A stretch of DNA of 64,000 bases, taken from Tritrichomonas foetus. Its lineage: Eukaryota; Parabasalia; Tritrichomonadida; Tritrichomonadidae. Shown in pieces: positions 56,901-64,000 of this stretch. The stretch spans positions 25,583 to 89,582 of the forward strand of contig MLAK01000596.1 in the NCBI GenBank assembly GCA_001839685.1. Reading direction: 5' to 3'. The translations under genes and the position numbers were made by a program. The stretch's first letter is position 1, and each line of letters opens with the position of its first letter. Under the pieces are notes generated by a model that was given only the letters and a program-made list of their open reading frames with translations, was not told the origin of the DNA and did no database searches.

Positions 56901-57686
56901 GTTTGTGGTATGATGGAATGGGTAGAAAACACACGAAGTTTTCGGAATGTTGTAAATGAAATGTTAGAATATCGTGGAATTAAAATAGATTATAATAAAA
57001 TTAAAGAAATATACATCGATGTTGATAAATTAGATCAGCACACAATTGCGAAAAAGCGAAGCAATTTTACTAAAATTATTTTACCAATGTTTCCTCCAGT
57101 TCTTCATTGCTGGTTTGCTTCTCATTTCACTGATGTTTCAAGATGGTTTCAATCACGACTATTATACACAAGATCTACAGCAGTTTGGTCAATGGTTGGT
57201 TATATTATTGGCCTTGGTGATAGACATGCTGAAAACATTCTCTTAAATGAGAAAACTGGAAGTTGTGTCCATGTTGATTTTAATTGTATGTTTGACCGTT
57301 CAAAATCATTACCGATTCCAGAAGTAGTACCTTTTAGACTCACCCAAAATATCATTGATGGAATGGGTGTTTTAAATACCAGTGGTTCATTTACAGCAAC
57401 ATCAAGTTTGGTTATGGAAACTCTACGTGAAAAGAAAACAAAGTTAATTTCAGTGCTGCAGCCATTCGTTCATGATCCTTTAGTTGAATGGATTAAAGGT
57501 AATAAAGCAACAACAGAGAGTACCGCAAAATTAACATTGAAAGAAGTGGAAAGGAGATTGGCTGGCCTTTCTGATGATCGATCGACAATTTTATCGCCAG
57601 AATGTATCGTTAAAGAATTGATTAAGCAATCAAGCGACCCAGGAAATTTATCATTAATGTATATTGGATGGCAATCTTATCTATAA
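50970..57686 (+). CDS. ATR: ATR/Mec1/Rad3-type checkpoint kinase (PIKK)
   Basis: The protein has 2,238 residues; human ATR has 2,644 and yeast Mec1 2,368. ATR is recruited by RPA-coated single-stranded DNA and drives the replication checkpoint. About 1,250 residues of alpha-solenoid (HEAT) precede a FAT region and a kinase domain (about 1880-2160). The catalytic loop is GLGDRHAENIL and the metal motif HVDFNCMFD. The activation-side segment PEVVPFRLTQNIIDGMG and the block FPPVLHCWFASHF, WFQSRLLYTRS match ATR more closely than TOR, ATM or DNA-PK. The last 32 residues are the FATC domain, ending NLSLMYIGWQSYL, the ATR form. No FRB domain is seen, against TOR. The whole gene is one frame without introns. 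TCACT is 7 nt before the ATG. The 3' end converges on the lectin gene. Confidence 0.93.
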   Translation: MTQPSILSSAISLDEESLNATVTNIKFLMEKFFDNLMPLDESLDPINALFFVCENQRSIFRERRDSFYSTINSLYYYTIKKKMSPISQKNANTDYYKFSKTYIKLLSSMILCLRAGDLHSYISSFLLTLKNSVNNEDFYYPAISGPQQSYPFGGSSGNGVIAEVFLQILYKVISHVIYGDFQILDTLYDCLRFNELPVQYLALKCLSKIHSLSVSNAFIKIRIILFYAQKKLHEIVKEFPKSDQFVVRAFKNALSIFSKDTKILIGRDLLGYLYSLPNIANLDLMNQIFELIDLFFKADHADCHLSASIFLRTFKIYHENKMFIKLCRKISDIDINFRNELKKKYGDDESVSHSLIKVIPDFVTVLHGLSKPGRFSCPIFYKIFATLGELSNEDLEKSIEKIPSYSEIVEWLSESILNTSLPDKELLKPLMKFAGDAIMEKLLCYDLDTIYDVLFYNTTQLKGKYTLLPNIQEQIITKALEKQPYPLLSYFALLLREDRLISILKSTANDLESYKHKTYIDALASIFHEKVNEIIPNDIVLRLMNEKQFKSIQILANKEATSQLFLEQILKIMESDTDFNVASAFSLLKTIPFDKLNDIINLNRFMFAKAFFDLSRKSDTLDKFDIYADRFKCISNTVGLSLPDINRSLIPILISEKDNKSIDDYIAKILPEKRKHKEYKKEMILDAIADSFSYLLSYCEPKERKDCFIRLQELTNTPPFLLASNCITKLAFYLLLYLGHPNSMIKQRAKDGIVLIAKVMNQDLKNENRPEIILSEFWKNYFMSTMHHFSVTLNEKNNSNKLMVINSLISSLKYLAPNLNKIYPKLTSVVDMAIQNPKLCELCIRFWKKFFEFDIDKDTLKHLFGHVISQVVPYYCDYKEYVKKILYNLIIKNLENTREFFPEIATISIFSEYEELEKFNIALKQEHKKLDWNHQIKMLINQLDQASPPFRKQLLKQLLIHLKEHDYELSSISDNLLSCLWKIASHESNTELLILCGRCMGMLPYAQDATRPEIELIDRNDENALIVSLIKDFLVKVLEDSSNVTHHDHAAFSIQELLKRLTSNAQDKNTKSSTNKLEMIPENIRNVVEPFLYSKFQFTYVSPSDCEYKSSYDRQVDLTSWLSTWTSSLFTISDPKSGSRIFYCLECVLRDSPALTRFILPYLIAYNSTNNVFLEGIRCEWKQVYNDLKQPSDNKASLAKSAMRIFFQIFDVLNRWNIAAGSVHDRGKWISLNIADDYDLAVAAYECELYPRSLQHLEFHIYEKGNKKDNMNFLNIIYQKLDEPDSKLAFNKIDKNIIVDESLSSKEIMYLDQTQDERDIIPYISEMLRNGRHERALTDSLALKRKLMEDNVKLDAIISSASVRLVRWDELSKIADKEIKSTDDNASLVNISVGKLLYFLNSSKYTEFKNELFRVRSYLARILSTTSMISYHKLIPILSKFRAIEEVEEFSKSSGSNLFNFSEWNKQTILSVDDAEFITAVRCALIDISNCSEMKGNIYKNWLQLAKMNRKSESLFRSEMFCARAKYYTKSTEECDIEMAKILYAKQHSDQAMAVLKSIQIDSKDIQGNIIYTRAKWCEEINSEDSAKIISMYQKSVNLQHENIKEMKMNEINIPQNAYFRMAKAYFSLAALADQRATSFIQFIEETSDSSAQQQRRSRSAKFWNSSSPQSIAIFLKEQIPMALDNYLNCIKYSPQYSFEVVPRILLLFFDGGRYFIPDVSRGAAFDTLSKNQKEQILQAMKESMLKVDDVSSLVWQNAITQLISRVDQPKGLEDILFKLIKISVVDYPEQSIWHLMSISHSKVPTRSPKFEFIWDYIRKNVDSSSVMREIETIKMKLTSITTQLINLCSLQTGSYRKTTKASTLCPKLVSEFRDCHILMPLLSTLTTNVNGYRPKIKIDSMGEEIIIFQSLQKPRKIMLNAEGQSYHYLCKKDDDLRKDMRMMEFASFINRILANDRRCRQRDLAIVTYAVICLNEVCGMMEWVENTRSFRNVVNEMLEYRGIKIDYNKIKEIYIDVDKLDQHTIAKKRSNFTKIILPMFPPVLHCWFASHFTDVSRWFQSRLLYTRSTAVWSMVGYIIGLGDRHAENILLNEKTGSCVHVDFNCMFDRSKSLPIPEVVPFRLTQNIIDGMGVLNTSGSFTATSSLVMETLREKKTKLISVLQPFVHDPLVEWIKGNKATTESTAKLTLKEVERRLAGLSDDRSTILSPECIVKELIKQSSDPGNLSLMYIGWQSYL

Positions 57687-58000
57687 TGTAAGTATTTTTA
57701 TATTAGTAAAATGTTATTTATTGTGAAAAATATATTTTTATTCGCTCTCAATATGTATTATTCTTTCTATATTAATGTTTTATTTCATGTGTCAAATAGA
57801 TAGTATTATAAATAATATAAGCAAGCAGGAATAAATAAGCAAAGTAATGCACATTTGCATTCAATAGATGTGAAACTAATCAAAACAAAAAATCAAATGT
57901 AAAGATAAAACGAAATTCAAAAGTTTGATTTTTTGTCTGTTTATTTATTACTGTAATAGATTTGTTTTGTTTATTTAGTCTGTTTCTGTACATCTTATAT
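57687..58000. other. Spacer between convergent genes
   Basis: A 314-bp AT-rich stretch, 3' ends only. Confidence 0.5.
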
Positions 58001-59344
58001 CTAGTATGACGGGCCGAAGATCTTCTCTTTCACAGAGTTAAACTGAATCAAGATGAAGAAAATGACGAGTGCCGCAAATTCGACAATCGCCCCTTTGACG
58101 AGGAGTGAAACTAGGCCAGATTGCTCGCCAATAAGCGAATCGTCTTCAAGGACTGCATCTGCTTCAGAAGTGAGTAATTCAGCCAAATCGATCACTTTAA
58201 ATGTTGTCTTAACTGAGCTCATTTTTATAGTTGCGTTCATATTATCCATCATTTCATGTGTATAGTTCCATGCTGCACCCATGATGTTTCTTGCACTTTG
58301 TACGTGATCAATAATCTTCAAAGTTCGAGTATGCCACTTTTGAGAATATGGCATTAATGTCTGTGTGACAAAAGAATTCAATTCTTTGAAGGAAGCAACA
58401 TCGTATGATGCTGTATTCATTTCACTAATGATATCGAGAACATCTGTTGGTGTTGCGTCACCGGGGTTCTTTTCATTTTCTGTGATGAAAGTATTCAATT
58501 CTCTCAAAGTTTTTTCAAAGACAGGATTTCTCAAAAGGTTCTTAATTTCTGGGGAATAATGGCCGGATGGCGCATCTTTTCCAAAAGATGCTTGACGTGG
58601 CTTTGATGAACCTGATGAAGAATCAGTATTCGTTTTAGATGAACCAGAATGTGCGTTATCTGCTGTACTAATTCCGAGTTCGAATTCGACACCGTATAAA
58701 TCAAATCGACTTGTATATGCGTCTGATTGGGCCGTAACTCCAATATAGCCGTCTCGAATATTTGCTGTTATTTTTGTTGTTGCGATTTCTGTTCCTTTTT
58801 GGCCCTCTTTTGTTGAGAAATAAGCGGATAATTGATTATTGGAGAATTGCAGTTGGATGTAGAACGGCTGCGATCTATCGAGTGGAATCTCTTTGTTGGC
58901 CTTTGGTAACGTATTAATGCCGTAATTGTCGTTTCCGTTGTTTTGTAAAATATTGAAATGGAGATGATAAGAGTCGTCTTTTTCTGAAGATCGAAGGGTT
59001 CCCAGGATACCGATACCTTTGAAGCTGACTGGACCACCATGGAGGGGACCGCTCGCGCCGTATTTGTCGACAAACCAGAGACCAAATCCACCACCGCCGG
59101 TTCCAGTGTGGATTTTCAGTTTGTAGGTGATGCTCCAGGATCCCGTCGGGATTTCGACGTTCGTCCAGACGTATCCTTTGTTGTATTGGACTGGAGGGGC
59201 GAGCATGATGACATCTTGCTGGACAATCGAAGACCCACCAAATTCCCAGTAACCGACTTTGCGATCGGAACTGAGTTCGAACGGCGGAAGAAGATCAGCG
59301 GATGTTGTCGAGAGGATAAATCGGAGTAAAAAGAAAGAAAACAT
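58001..59344 (-). CDS. L-type lectin cargo receptor (ERGIC-53/Emp46-like)
   Basis: The protein has 447 residues, type I membrane topology: signal peptide (about 1-16), L-type lectin beta-sandwich (about 20-228), a Ser-rich stretch, a helical stalk, and one transmembrane helix near the C-terminus (about 408-432), leaving a short tail QFNSVKEKIFGPSY. Family members move glycoproteins from ER to Golgi. The lectin fold is recognisable by FELSSDRKVGYWEFGGSSIV, GGFGLWFVDKYGASGP and RDGYIGVTAQSD. However, where ERGIC-53 has the sugar-contacting Asp in GADGLAIWY, this protein has Gly (GGGGFGLWF), and the FDNDG calcium loop is absent. It is therefore probably a calcium-independent or non-sugar-binding member, like yeast Emp46/47. 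The tail has no KKxx; the hydrophobic end might serve export. It converges with ATR. Confidence 0.8.
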   Translation of the reverse strand: MFSFFLLRFILSTTSADLLPPFELSSDRKVGYWEFGGSSIVQQDVIMLAPPVQYNKGYVWTNVEIPTGSWSITYKLKIHTGTGGGGFGLWFVDKYGASGPLHGGPVSFKGIGILGTLRSSEKDDSYHLHFNILQNNGNDNYGINTLPKANKEIPLDRSQPFYIQLQFSNNQLSAYFSTKEGQKGTEIATTKITANIRDGYIGVTAQSDAYTSRFDLYGVEFELGISTADNAHSGSSKTNTDSSSGSSKPRQASFGKDAPSGHYSPEIKNLLRNPVFEKTLRELNTFITENEKNPGDATPTDVLDIISEMNTASYDVASFKELNSFVTQTLMPYSQKWHTRTLKIIDHVQSARNIMGAAWNYTHEMMDNMNATIKMSSVKTTFKVIDLAELLTSEADAVLEDDSLIGEQSGLVSLLVKGAIVEFAALVIFFILIQFNSVKEKIFGPSY

Positions 59345-59826
59345 TCGAATTCTATTTGTGGGAGTTCATTCAAGGTGAATGAATTGACCACAAAATTTTC
59401 TTATGGCCAAATCAACACATTAGTGATTTTCCGATTAATAATTCCTATCAAGAAATATAAAGAAGATCATTATGGCTACATACTTATTTTATATACAATT
59501 TTTATAAAGCATTGCATTCTTGAGGAAAAAAATAATCAAATCTATTTCAAATAAAAACTTAGGAGAATGAAAGAAGGATTTACTTATTAAGCACAAATTG
59601 GATATTGTAAAAAGAGTATTGTAAAAGAAGGATCACTCATGACAATATTTCATTTTTTTATGATATTTTTGAAATTAGTTGAAAAAATGATGATAGTTGA
59701 AAGATTAGATAAACTAATTTACAATTTTCAATAATAAAAAATCACCTAAAAAACGCTATCTAATTAACCCAGATGATGGAATTTTATATCACATGTCACG
59801 ATAAATCATTAATTTAAACTCATTCT
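59345..59826. other. Divergent promoter region
   Basis: A 482-bp AT-rich stretch between the lectin gene and the small membrane-protein gene; only the TCATT initiator at 59820 was recognised. Confidence 0.5.
59820..59824 (+). promoter_or_regulatory. Initiator-like TCATT
   Basis: The putative +1 A is at 59822, 5 nt before the ATG at 59827. Confidence 0.45.
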
Positions 59827-60192
59827 ATGCTCCATATATTCTTTTTTGTCCTTTACAAACAAATAAAGGAAAACACAGAAATCACGAAGAAAGCTTGGCC
59901 AGACATAACTCCGCGTCAAACCTGGCCAACAGATACTCCATCGTGGCCTCCATCGTTTTCGAAATTCTATCGCGAAACCCACACAGAATCAAACCGGAAT
60001 GTGCCAAATTTTGTTCGGCCAATTTCGGCATTTTGCATATTTATCATATTTTCCATAATTCTTGTTTTCACGTCATATCTTTCTCGACAAAAAAGTAAAG
60101 CAAAAACAAATAACGGGATATTTTCACCTGGTGAAGACTTGCATCTCATGAGCGACCTTTCGGAAAATTCCCCACCACATCCAACAGCGTGA
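59827..60192 (+). CDS. Small single-pass membrane protein, unrecognised
   Basis: The protein has 121 residues. A hydrophobic start (MLHIFFFVLY) might be a signal sequence. A Trp/Pro-rich segment (WPDITPRQTWPTDTPSWPPS) is followed by one clear membrane helix at about 67-86 (ISAFCIFIIFSIILVF), a basic stop-transfer (RQKSKAK) and an acidic tail with LHLMSDLSE, which contains leucine-based sorting-like patterns. Local base composition is raised as in coding sequence, and an initiator TCATT is 5 nt upstream, so the gene is probably real. I do not recognise a family. Downstream lies a 15-bp minisatellite. Without the N-terminal signal it would be a single-anchor protein with a cytosolic tail. Confidence 0.6.
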   Translation: MLHIFFFVLYKQIKENTEITKKAWPDITPRQTWPTDTPSWPPSFSKFYRETHTESNRNVPNFVRPISAFCIFIIFSIILVFTSYLSRQKSKAKTNNGIFSPGEDLHLMSDLSENSPPHPTA

Positions 60193-60261
60193 GTGTAATT
60201 TATCAAAAACATTGCTTATTGTTATGTATTTTATAGAGTAAATATAAATTTTCTTTCTTCG

Positions 60262-60561
60262 TTTCTCTCTTATTTGTTTCTCTGTTATTTGTTTCTCTCT
60301 TATTCTTTTCTCTCTTATTCATTTCTCTGTTATTCGTTTCTCTCTTATTCTTTTATCTGTTATTTGTTTCTCTGTTATTCATTTCTCTGTTATTCATTTC
60401 TCTGTTATTCGTTTCTCTCTTATTCTTTTCTCTCTTATTCGTTTCTCTCTTATTCTTTTCTCTCTTATTCGTTTCTCTCTTATTCTTTTCTCTCTTATTC
60501 GTTTCTCTCTTATTCTTTTATCTGTTATTCTTTTCTCTGTTATTCATTTCTCTATTATTCG
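60262..60561. repeat. 15-bp pyrimidine-rich minisatellite, 20 copies
   Basis: Units are TTT(C/A)TCT(C/G/A)TTATT + two variable bases (TG, CT, CA, CG). All 20 keep an exact 15-bp period; a partial unit follows. Units 11-16 alternate CT/CG endings, giving three identical 30-bp dimers (60412-60501). The period is five codons, so the frame stays open (Phe-Leu-Ser/Cys-Tyr-Ser repeats), but it begins with TTG and is probably not translated. The strand is nearly pure pyrimidine apart from the TTATT. Confidence 0.95.
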
Positions 60562-61596
60562 TTTCTAACCAAAGATCCACTCCATTAATCTAATCCCACA
60601 AAGCCAAATCAAGCTAATTATATGCATTTTATTCAACTGAGATAAAGCAAAGTTAGAATATTCCTAATAGCATTATAAAATGAATTCACAGTTGTATATC
60701 AACAGTAATCATCACACTTTGTCTATCTAAGTATCTGCATTTTCATAATCATATTTTTCAATTAGAAGAGCTTTTCATTGTTGTTTTTTATATAGTGAGA
60801 AAATGTGAGTTTCATTGGAGAATTTCAAAATATTTTATAGGATCCAATATTTGGTTCACTTTCATGTCATGTATTACACGGAATATGATTTCTGTCACTG
60901 GAGATAATATCAAAAAGGTTAATTAAAATAGAAAAATGGAATAATAGCGATTATGAGAGTTATAACTTCATTAATTGGTGATCTGTATAGCCATTTGACA
61001 ACATTCTTGGAAAAGAAAACTTGTTTCTCAGGACCCCCAAAACAAATGATAAAATGTTGTAGATTTAGAAATATCAATAACATCACAAATATGAAACATA
61101 CGTTAGAAACTCAAAAGAAGAGAAATATTATCACATTTTATGGTTCAAGATATATGAATCATTTAATCAAAAAACATCTTATTTTATTTTTGCTCAAAGT
61201 TATTCTTCTCCAGTTTTAAATTCCATTTTTTAAATAAGTCAATAGTCACATTATAATGCGTCAATCATCTTTGTATGAGATGTTATCTTGAGCATTGTTG
61301 TAATTACTGAACCTTTTGATGTTGAACAAATTTATATTAAAAAATAATCTATGTTTTGAATTATTTTTTAAAATTTTTTTCTTTTGGGGGATCTCAGATA
61401 ATTGTAATTAACATTAGATATGCGAATTGTCATTCAAGTGACTTTGAGCAATAGATACTAAATTATGTATGAATGAAGTAAATTTCTTATGAATAAAGTA
61501 AATTGAAGGTGAATAAAAAATTAGAAATTTATGGTTTGAAAAAAAGAGATCTCAATTGTACAACTTTAATTCAATTAATAGATTTTTTAAAAAATA
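60562..61596. other. 1-kb AT-rich spacer
   Basis: No supported gene. A frame at 60953-61219 begins with ATG but is Lys/Ile/Asn-rich with no coding features. Confidence 0.5.
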
Positions 61597-62716
61597 TTAT
61601 TTTTTTCTTAAATCAAGGAAGTAGCAATGAATGCCATTTGGATGCTTCAAACCTTGTGTTAAACACAATCCACAGTTTACACAATCAACTTTATTAATTT
61701 TTCCGGACATCATATCTTTTACAAGATGTGGCTGACGAATAAATGGTCTTGAAATAGAAATTATATCAGCTTTCTTTTCACTTAAAATAGTTTCAAAGTC
61801 TTTCAGATATCTGTTTCCTCCAACTGTTGCTATAATTTTATCAGGATTCATTTTCTTGATTACTTCTGCACAGTCAAGATTAAAACCATCTTTGTATTTA
61901 TAAATTCTTCTGAACAAAGAATCTGAAAGAGAATTTGGCACATTTTTCTGGTTTTGTGTTCTCCCAATAGAATGTGGAATTGCAAAACCGGCAGATATTT
62001 CAAAAAGATCAATGTTTCTATTAAAAAGACTTACATATTTTGCAGCAATTTCAGGAGTGACTCCAAATGATCCCCAACGATCACTTCCATTCATTTTAAT
62101 CATGATTGAAAATGATTCATCAGTTGCTTTTTTCACTTCATCTGCTATTTCTTGAATAATTCGAATGTTGTTTTCGAAAGACCCACCATATTTATCTTCT
62201 ATTCGTTATTGGCGAAAGAAATTCAGAAAGAAGATAACCATGGGCAGCATGAAGTTGAACACCATCGACATTTATTGAATAAGCAAGTTTTGCAGATTTC
62301 ACAAAATCATCAATAATCACTTCAATTTCAGGAATTGTTAAAGCATCATTCATCTTGAAGAATTGTGATGGACCTACACTTTTTGATGCAGCAATACCTG
62401 CATGCGCCAATTGAAAAACAATTTTCGAGCCTTTTGAATGAACAAAAGAAACAGTATCTTTCCAGGAATTTGCATGTTCCTGGGTGAAGAGATGAGATTG
62501 TCTTTTTGCAGCAATTCCTTCTTTTGAAATACTGAAGTATCCAGGAACTATAAGTCCAACATCACCTAATGCCAAATTTTTGATAACATTTAACAGCCTT
62601 TTTGTTGGAAATCCATCATCGGTTGTTGTTCCTTCGTGTGTGGCTGATCTCATTATTCGGTTTTTCAGATTCATTGATCCGATTTGAATTGGCGAAAAGA
62701 CAAGGTTATCACTCAT
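61597..62716 (-). pseudogene. FMN/Fe-S NADH:flavin oxidoreductase (old yellow enzyme family), frameshifted
   Basis: Two frames together cover a complete single-domain OYE-type enzyme. The first (62192-62716, ATG at 62716) has FSPIQIGSMNLKNRIMRSATHEG, the FMN-binding start, and HAAHGYLLSEFLSP, the active-site block. The second (61597-62136 and some codons before it) has IIATVGGNRY, ISISRPFIRQP and a four-Cys cluster (C-x2-C-x2-C-x12-C) typical of the dienoyl-CoA reductase/trimethylamine dehydrogenase branch. Near 62200 the first frame runs into TAA. The other frame there reads EDKYGGSFENNIRIIQEIAD, exactly the expected continuation, so one small indel (apparently loss of two bases in a GA repeat) separates the halves. 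TCACA lies 5 nt before the ATG. Such enzymes in trichomonads are of bacterial origin. It is either a young pseudogene or an assembly error. Confidence 0.8.
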
Positions 62717-62718
62717 TG

Positions 62719-62723
62719 TGTGA
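62719..62723 (-). promoter_or_regulatory. Initiator-like TCACA
   Basis: The putative +1 A is at 62721, 5 nt before the ATG at 62716 of the oxidoreductase. It also supports that ATG over an upstream TTG. Confidence 0.45.
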
Positions 62724-62926
62724 TTTATCCGAGAGAGTATGGGAAAAGTGAGATCAATTTTTTTCAATACTTCTATTCACCACAAATTTTCTGAGATAGA
62801 AGACCATTTATAGACTCAAAAAAGTCCGATAATTTTTTTTGAATTGGAAAAAAAAAATCATCCACAAAATTTTTGAATAATTGAAAAACAAAAAATATGA
62901 ATAAAGCTATATGATAGTTTATATAA

Positions 62927-63631
62927 TTATTCAGTTTTTGGCTTGGTGTCCGATTTTCCTTTCTTATTTGTGTCTTTTTCTTTTTGGAGCTTCTGCGCAC
63001 GTTCTTGCGCTTGTGCCATCTGCTTGATTGCAAGTGCTGTCTGCCCTTCATCATGCGGAATGACATCAGCAAGATCTGACATTTTATAGAGTCCTACTAA
63101 AATGGCAGCCACAACAGAAAGAGATAATCCGAATTTTATATATGTGTTAATTTTCTGGTTTTTAAACTCCTGGTTAAGTGAAATAAGTGTAACATTTGAT
63201 GAAAATTGATCTGTGATTGAAATTGAAGCAATTGTTGGCTCAAGCGAAATAGTAATTTGATCGTTTTTTGGTTTTAACAGTCCGCGCAAAATATACGTAT
63301 GCCTGTCATTGCCTTCTTTAACTGCAACTTCTGCGACGTCTTCATCGAAGCGATCGGAGATTAAAATATGATTATCGGATTCGTAATTCTTTTTGAAGAA
63401 ATAGCGGTTTGTTTTTTCTGGATTTTCAATGTCAGGGAATGTCATCAAAAGATATCCTTCACCTTTTTTGTTCTCGAAATCTAAAGATACGTTGATATTG
63501 ATATATTCTTGGCTTGTTATTGATGACGAATGAACCAATTTCCCTTCCCAATGGCCATCCAAGTCTGTGAATAATGAGTTTACAATGGATCCAAACGAGT
63601 TGATCGAGAAAATGAGTGAAAAGAGAAGCAT
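62927..63631 (-). CDS. Type I membrane protein, unrecognised
   Basis: The protein has 234 residues. It has a signal peptide (about 1-17, MLLFSLIFSINSFGS), a luminal or outer domain of about 150 residues that looks beta-rich (HWEGKLVHSSS, INVSLDFENKKGEGYLLMTF, ISISLEP-like strands), one membrane helix at about 172-190 (FGLSLSVVAAILVGLY), and a short cytosolic tail rich in Gln, Ala and Lys that is helical (KQMAQAQERAQKLQKEKD) and ends in Lys-rich disorder. This layout resembles ER membrane accessory proteins, but I see no motif that names one. A TCACA initiator lies 15 nt before the ATG, and base composition is coding-like. The upstream neighbour on the same strand lies outside the window. Confidence 0.65.
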   Translation of the reverse strand: MLLFSLIFSINSFGSIVNSLFTDLDGHWEGKLVHSSSITSQEYININVSLDFENKKGEGYLLMTFPDIENPEKTNRYFFKKNYESDNHILISDRFDEDVAEVAVKEGNDRHTYILRGLLKPKNDQITISLEPTIASISITDQFSSNVTLISLNQEFKNQKINTYIKFGLSLSVVAAILVGLYKMSDLADVIPHDEGQTALAIKQMAQAQERAQKLQKEKDTNKKGKSDTKPKTE

Positions 63632-63643
63632 AGCGTGTTTTGA

Positions 63644-63648
63644 TGTGA
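63644..63648 (-). promoter_or_regulatory. Initiator-like TCACA
   Basis: The putative +1 A is at 63646, 15 nt before the ATG at 63631. Confidence 0.45.
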
Positions 63649-63834
63649 ATCGAGATTTACAGACTTGTTATGTGAAAAAGAATCGTCAATAATAAATTGT
63701 TAATAATAGTTCTGAAGCAATGTCTAATCGTATTCTATAACTAATATGGCATGAAATTTCCTGACTTAGTGGCTGAGTGAAATAATTCTCGATTTATATA
63801 GATTATATTGATTCTGATATTGCATCATCTATAA

Positions 63835-63878
63835 AAAGATCTACAAGTTGGTCCCACGGTCCCAACCCGTAGATCTTT
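63835..63878. repeat. Strong nested hairpin, GC-rich apex
   Basis: AAAGATCTAC (63835-63844) pairs perfectly with GTAGATCTTT (63869-63878). Inside, GTTGG (63847-63851) pairs with CCAAC (63862-63866). The apex contains GGTCCCA twice (63850-63856 and 63858-63864). This is very GC-rich for the region. It could be a non-coding RNA, a transcription terminator or an element end. Confidence 0.55.
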
Positions 63879-64000
63879 CAAAAAGTTAATGTGTCATCTA
63901 TTATCTCTCAATAAAAAACTTTAGGATTTCACCTTCAACCGGAAAACTAATGGTTAAAGTTTATTGCCTGAAAATTTTATTTTATATCACATGTCCATGG

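Larger units (their letters stand above)
63632..64000. other. Right-edge spacer with a strong hairpin
   Basis: AT-rich apart from the hairpin at 63835-63878. No gene seen before the window ends. Confidence 0.5.

Noticed and set aside
50970..57686. TOR kinase identity for the PIKK
   Set aside because: No FRB domain is apparent, and kinase and FATC signatures match ATR better.
60274..60588. 104-codon frame over the 15-bp array
   Set aside because: It begins with TTG and consists only of the repeat; open because the period is a multiple of three.
60953..61219. 88-codon ATG-started frame
   Set aside because: Composition is random-AT type (Lys, Ile, Asn), with no motif, no initiator and no coding bias.
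1..64000. Spliceosomal introns
   Set aside because: Looked for the trichomonad 3' splice motif ACTAACACACAG; no convincing copy was noticed, and recognised genes are uninterrupted. The AGTAACACACACTG near 19982 lacks the motif and has no flanking exons.

Overview
The window reads as nuclear DNA of a parabasalid protist, most probably a trichomonad of the Tritrichomonas/Trichomonas group. It is AT-rich. Every recognisable gene is one uninterrupted reading frame, including one of 2,238 codons. About a dozen genes carry the trichomonad initiator pattern TCA-Py-(T/A) within about 25 nt of the ATG. The contents are eukaryotic (cenH3, CORVET, exosome, ATR, uL24) with a few bacterial-looking enzymes (DUF1015 protein, FMN/Fe-S oxidoreductase) and a BspA-type leucine-rich repeat kinase. 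The organism assignment is an inference; no rRNA or species marker is present.

Layout. 1-3,150: a truncated UGGT gene diverges from a UAA/SLC35B-type transporter gene. 3,790-8,500: an LRR_5/pseudokinase gene, a decayed PP2C gene, a PP2A B''-type EF-hand subunit and a tRNA-derived remnant. 8,900-18,900: a run on the minus strand with a 1,052-residue coiled-coil protein, CCDC22 and VPS8. 20,180-23,540: a small orphan with an E2F-like site, a B56-like PP2A subunit and hydrogenosomal Tim44. 24,420-31,140: a short orphan, an RNase PH-like exosome subunit, a CARMIL-like LRR protein and ribosomal protein uL24. 31,500-35,300: a chromatin cluster of a bromodomain protein, a 14-bp minisatellite with higher-order structure, centromeric histone H3 and a double-chromodomain protein. 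35,640-37,040: an ENTH-like adaptor, followed by a 2.8-kb gene desert. 39,840-43,000: a DUF1015 protein, a small inverted-repeat element carrying an open-frame remnant, and a cytochrome b5 with an N-myristoylation motif. 43,240-45,670: a calponin-homology/HSP70 fusion, the most unusual gene here. 46,340-57,690: an SCP/FCP1-type phosphatase, a ubiquitin-fold protein, a NEK-like kinase and ATR. 58,000-64,000: an L-type lectin cargo receptor, two small membrane proteins, a 15-bp pyrimidine minisatellite and a frameshifted oxidoreductase.

Themes. ER glycoprotein handling is represented by UGGT, the transporter and the lectin. Endosomal sorting is represented by CCDC22, VPS8 and the ENTH-like adaptor. 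Phospho-signalling is represented by two PP2A regulatory subunits, the PP2C remnant, the CTD-type phosphatase, the NEK-like kinase, the pseudokinase and ATR. Chromosome biology is represented by cenH3, the chromodomain and bromodomain proteins, and ATR.

Limits. Identities come from motif reading without database searches. Start codons were re-chosen where a longer frame began at TTG or where an initiator motif sits just before an internal ATG. One base (position 4373) is ambiguous in the assembly.
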